A stretch of 64,000 bases of DNA from Lingula anatina (Eukaryota; Brachiopoda; Lingulata; Lingulida; Lingulidae). Location: positions 722,663-786,662 of the forward strand of contig NW_019773958.1 of assembly GCF_001039355.2 (NCBI RefSeq). Direction: 5' to 3'. Below are positions 63,801 to 64,000 of the stretch, one piece after another. The notes under the pieces were generated by a model that ran no database searches, was not told the DNA's origin, and saw nothing but the letters and a program-made list of their open reading frames with translations. The translations under genes and the position numbers were made by a program. Position 1 is the stretch's first letter. The number at the start of each line of letters is the position of its first letter.

Positions 63801-64000
63801 TTTAAGCCATTGTTGAATTGGTTTTACATATTAAAACGTGAACTACCATTATACCTGAGTTGTTCTTGCTGCTCCTTGACTTCAGACTTATATTGACTAT
63901 CACTAGCAAGCACTGCTTCAGATAGCTTTTTACATTGCTCGTAGCGTTTGGATCTGGTGTCCACCCCCAGACAGAACTCATCAAACTTCTTTCTCAGCAG
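35250..64000 (-). CDS. Beta-spectrin, probably beta-heavy class; 3' part of the gene, 44 exons in window
   Basis: Membrane-skeleton protein that pairs with alpha-spectrin and cross-links actin. Minus-strand exons: 64000(open)-63855, 62952-62838, 61107-60997, 58606-58427, 58046-57843, 57037-56888, 56756-56652, 56287-56193, 55951-55861, 55681-55526, 54964-54773, 54489-54406, 53817-53699, 53539-53425, 53151-53038, 52721-52600, 52085-51923, 51641-51453, 50815-50738, 50523-50383, 50075-49953, 49619-49473, 49235-49098, 48320-48195, 47814-47684, 47257-47071, 46550-46350, 46054-45959, 45823-45689, 45252-45070, 44677-44486, 44163-44008, 43459-43242, 42999-42810, 42226-42128, 41709-41527, 41166-41044, 40732-40677, 40333-39954, 39629-39444, 39152-37107, 36646-36428, 36084-36008, 35675-35250. 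In-window product 2,895 aa: about 17 spectrin repeats (1-1740), charged linker, PH domain (about 1870-1972), 920-aa tail. The actin-binding CH domains and any earlier repeats lie beyond 64000. The first residues already belong to an ordinary repeat, and the tail is far longer than in conventional beta-spectrins, so beta-heavy (Karst/SPTBN5-like) is favoured; conventional beta is not excluded. Confidence 0.93.
36705..36830. repeat. Dispersed GTGGACCTTTTT repeat copy
   Basis: ATAGACCTTTTATCCCTTTA, CCAACTTGAGAGATG and TTTTGATTCAGAGTGGACCT (36800s) match the copy near 48450 closely. It lies between two spectrin tail exons. Confidence 0.5.
39444..40333 (-). other. PH domain of the spectrin (two exons)
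   Basis: The exon at 40333-39954 carries a basic, Ser/Thr/Pro-rich linker (SKRSPYRREERRKRTPS, RRRTLSFQEKYQLP) and the start of the domain, MEGFLERK...RSWKNFYTVLCGHLLCFFKD. The exon at 39629-39444 completes it with SPINLYSATCEVAIDYKKK, YLFMTPTADEI and the conserved C-terminal helix tryptophan in AWEKKINF. Beta-spectrin PH domains bind phosphoinositides and help attach the skeleton to membranes. Confidence 0.93.
43006..43050. repeat. (AAT)n microsatellite abutting a spectrin exon
   Basis: On the minus strand this reads as a (TTA/ATT) run that forms the pyrimidine-poor tract immediately before the acceptor of exon 42999-42810. Confidence 0.85.
44763..44806 (-). pseudogene. Decayed duplicate of a spectrin exon
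   Basis: Between the exons 45252-45070 and 44677-44486 lies a TTTTCAG acceptor followed by sequence translating LHQKLSSFVKNILVS then a stop. This parallels the start of the next true exon, LLQQKFASFVQDLLSS, with one codon missing. The remainder of the copy is gone and no donor is visible. It is best read as a tandemly duplicated exon fragment that has decayed, or less likely a poison exon. Confidence 0.6.
45336..45388. repeat. (CA)n microsatellite
   Basis: An uninterrupted CA run in a spectrin intron. Confidence 0.9.
47331..47490. repeat. 36-bp direct repeats flanking an (ATT)n microsatellite
   Basis: An exact 36-bp sequence, starting TCAATCAAGTGCACAAGTGT, occurs at 47331-47366 and 47455-47490. 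Between them is an (ATT)n run (about 47378-47430). A 14-bp inverted pair, GATTGACACTATAG at 47357-47370 and its complement at 47447-47460, brackets the run. Confidence 0.8.
48445..48970. repeat. Dispersed repeat copy containing an assembly gap
   Basis: The left part has AAGGCCTTTTTTCCCCTTAG, GAGCCAATTTAAGAAATGAAG and GATTCAGAGTGGACCTTTTC, the same family as 36705-36830. N bases fill 48642-48808. On both sides of the gap the sequence runs through poly-C, then poly-A, then ACTAGCTATGGACCT, so a stretch is apparently represented twice. Confidence 0.55.
48642..48808. other. Assembly gap (167 N)
   Basis: A run of N between two homopolymer-rich, near-identical flanks, inside the spectrin intron between exons 49235-49098 and 48320-48195. 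No exon is missing, because the reading phase across the intron is continuous. Confidence 0.95.
49294..49335. repeat. (AAAT)n microsatellite
   Basis: Ten or so tandem AAAT units in a spectrin intron. Confidence 0.85.
51066..51359. mobile_element. MITE with about 104-bp terminal inverted repeats, in a spectrin intron
   Basis: The left arm (51066-51168) and right arm (51256-51359) are complementary over about 104 bp with scattered mismatches. They begin GGCC..CATT.AGAATGGAT and end with ACCATCAGGAAT-type sequence. Flanking TTA on both sides fits a TWA target-site duplication, and GGCC-type termini also fit PIF/Harbinger (Tourist-like) elements. It has an 87-bp loop and no ORF of its own. Arm sequence resembles the element at 6437-6615. 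Confidence 0.72.
52164..52433. repeat. Two long (TG)n microsatellites
   Basis: TG runs at about 52164-52248 and 52347-52433 are separated by about 100 bp, with one N at 52346. They lie in a spectrin intron. Confidence 0.9.
54065..54190. repeat. Dispersed repeat copy in a spectrin intron
   Basis: CACTGGTTCTGACA...TTTCACAAG...GTAATCTGGTTAACTGACCATG...GAGGCTCC aligns over about 120 bp with the segment at 57585-57710. An ambiguous base occurs nearby at 54250. Confidence 0.45.
55374..55440. repeat. Solo arm related to the MITE family
   Basis: CTCATTCAGAACAGCATACT...GCAGATCAAATAAGGTGACCCACT closely parallels the left arm at 6445-6500. No matching inverted arm is seen nearby, so this looks like a fragment. 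Confidence 0.55.
57585..57710. repeat. Dispersed repeat copy in a spectrin intron
   Basis: CACTGGTCCTAACA...TTTCACAAG...GTAATCTGTATGGATTACTGGCTGTG...GGGCTCC is the counterpart of the copy at 54065-54190. Confidence 0.45.
59995..60044. repeat. (GA)n microsatellite
   Basis: A GA run in the long spectrin intron 58607-60996. Confidence 0.9.
60828..60892. repeat. (TC)n-(AC)n compound microsatellite
   Basis: A TC run followed directly by an AC run, just downstream of the spectrin exon 61107-60997 on the minus strand. Confidence 0.9.
61108..62837. other. Long spectrin intron without recognisable exon
   Basis: About 1.7 kb with no repeat-like coding segment on the minus strand. The flanking exons join in phase as ...SRIQ-EKFVS..., which reads as an uninterrupted helix. 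Confidence 0.6.
62953..63854. other. Spectrin intron, nothing recognised
   Basis: About 0.9 kb, AT-rich, joining ...EQQEQL and STSWQALL in phase. No exon or clear repeat is seen. Confidence 0.55.

Larger units (their letters stand above)
41527..64000 (-). other. Spectrin-repeat array of the beta-spectrin (about 17 repeats)
   Basis: Each repeat is a triple helix of about 106 residues. Helix A starts are recognisable in order, for example FHRDVEEALSRIQEK, VRDLVTWAAQ, FNRDVLEVEAWIEEK, FTEEGDTVEAWIREK, FNRDGDEIIDRIYEK, FRELVTWQTD, AEQADIWLTSK, LYELDTWLQEK, FNRTVDDFEEWLKDK, FYRDVEDELSWIREK, YYTDVAEAEVWISEK, FYHEADEVATWIKEK, FDRDSDEAIEWMQEK, YRELVAWCSEM and the short last repeat LEQLEAWMSAR. The order of the last repeats matches conventional beta-spectrin repeats 11-17 as I know them, including the positions of the ankyrin-binding pair (14-15). 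Whether ankyrin binding is kept cannot be told from sequence reading. Introns tend to fall at similar places in each repeat. Confidence 0.9.

Noticed and set aside
1-64000. CRISPR arrays, operons, tRNA or rRNA genes
   Set aside because: The sequence is eukaryotic; repeats are microsatellites or diverged dispersed elements, and no tRNA cloverleaf or rRNA segment was recognised by eye.

Overview
This is a eukaryotic (metazoan) genomic window. It is AT-rich, with many short exons (about 40-300 bp) bounded by GT-AG introns, plus microsatellites and degenerate dispersed repeats. A complete retinoic acid receptor gene argues against nematodes and arthropods, which lack RAR. Invertebrate-style exon structures point to a non-ecdysozoan invertebrate, most likely a lophotrochozoan such as a mollusc. 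The species cannot be fixed from the sequence. I assembled every gene model below by hand from splice sites, and the reading phase matches at every junction.

Layout. 1-7.0 kb: non-coding, with degenerate tandem repeats and one MITE-like hairpin. 7.04-14.2 kb (+): RAR nuclear receptor, 9 coding exons, 496 aa. 15.7-20.96 kb (-): GORASP (GRASP55/65 Golgi stacking protein), 10 coding exons, 410 aa. 20.96-21.69 kb: head-to-head promoter region with a YY1-type site and a CRE-like palindrome. 21.69-25.63 kb (+): a 9-exon, 524-aa F-box protein whose large C-terminal part I do not recognise. 26.51-32.41 kb (+): SLC35F6-type lysosomal transporter, 13 exons, 402 aa. 35.25-64.0 kb (-): the 3' part of a large beta-spectrin gene (44 exons seen, 2,895 aa, open at the window edge). 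It holds about 17 spectrin repeats, a PH domain and a roughly 920-aa tail after the PH domain, much of it in one 2-kb exon. Beta-heavy spectrin is the likeliest class.

The genes do not form a pathway. GORASP, SLC35F6 and spectrin all act on endomembranes or the membrane skeleton, but their adjacency looks coincidental. The only regulatory coupling visible is the shared GORASP/F-box promoter region.

Most notable: two of the three RAR residues that hold the retinoate carboxylate are changed; the RAR hinge has an in-frame alternative acceptor adding 74 codons; the F-box protein has an orphan substrate-side region; the GORASP coding exon can be read through to an alternative C-terminus; the spectrin has an unusually long post-PH tail, a decayed duplicate exon and a recurring three-repeat module; and two introns (one in RAR, one in spectrin) appear to use GC donors. 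A family of PIF/Harbinger-like MITEs and an assembly gap flanked by duplicated sequence are also present.
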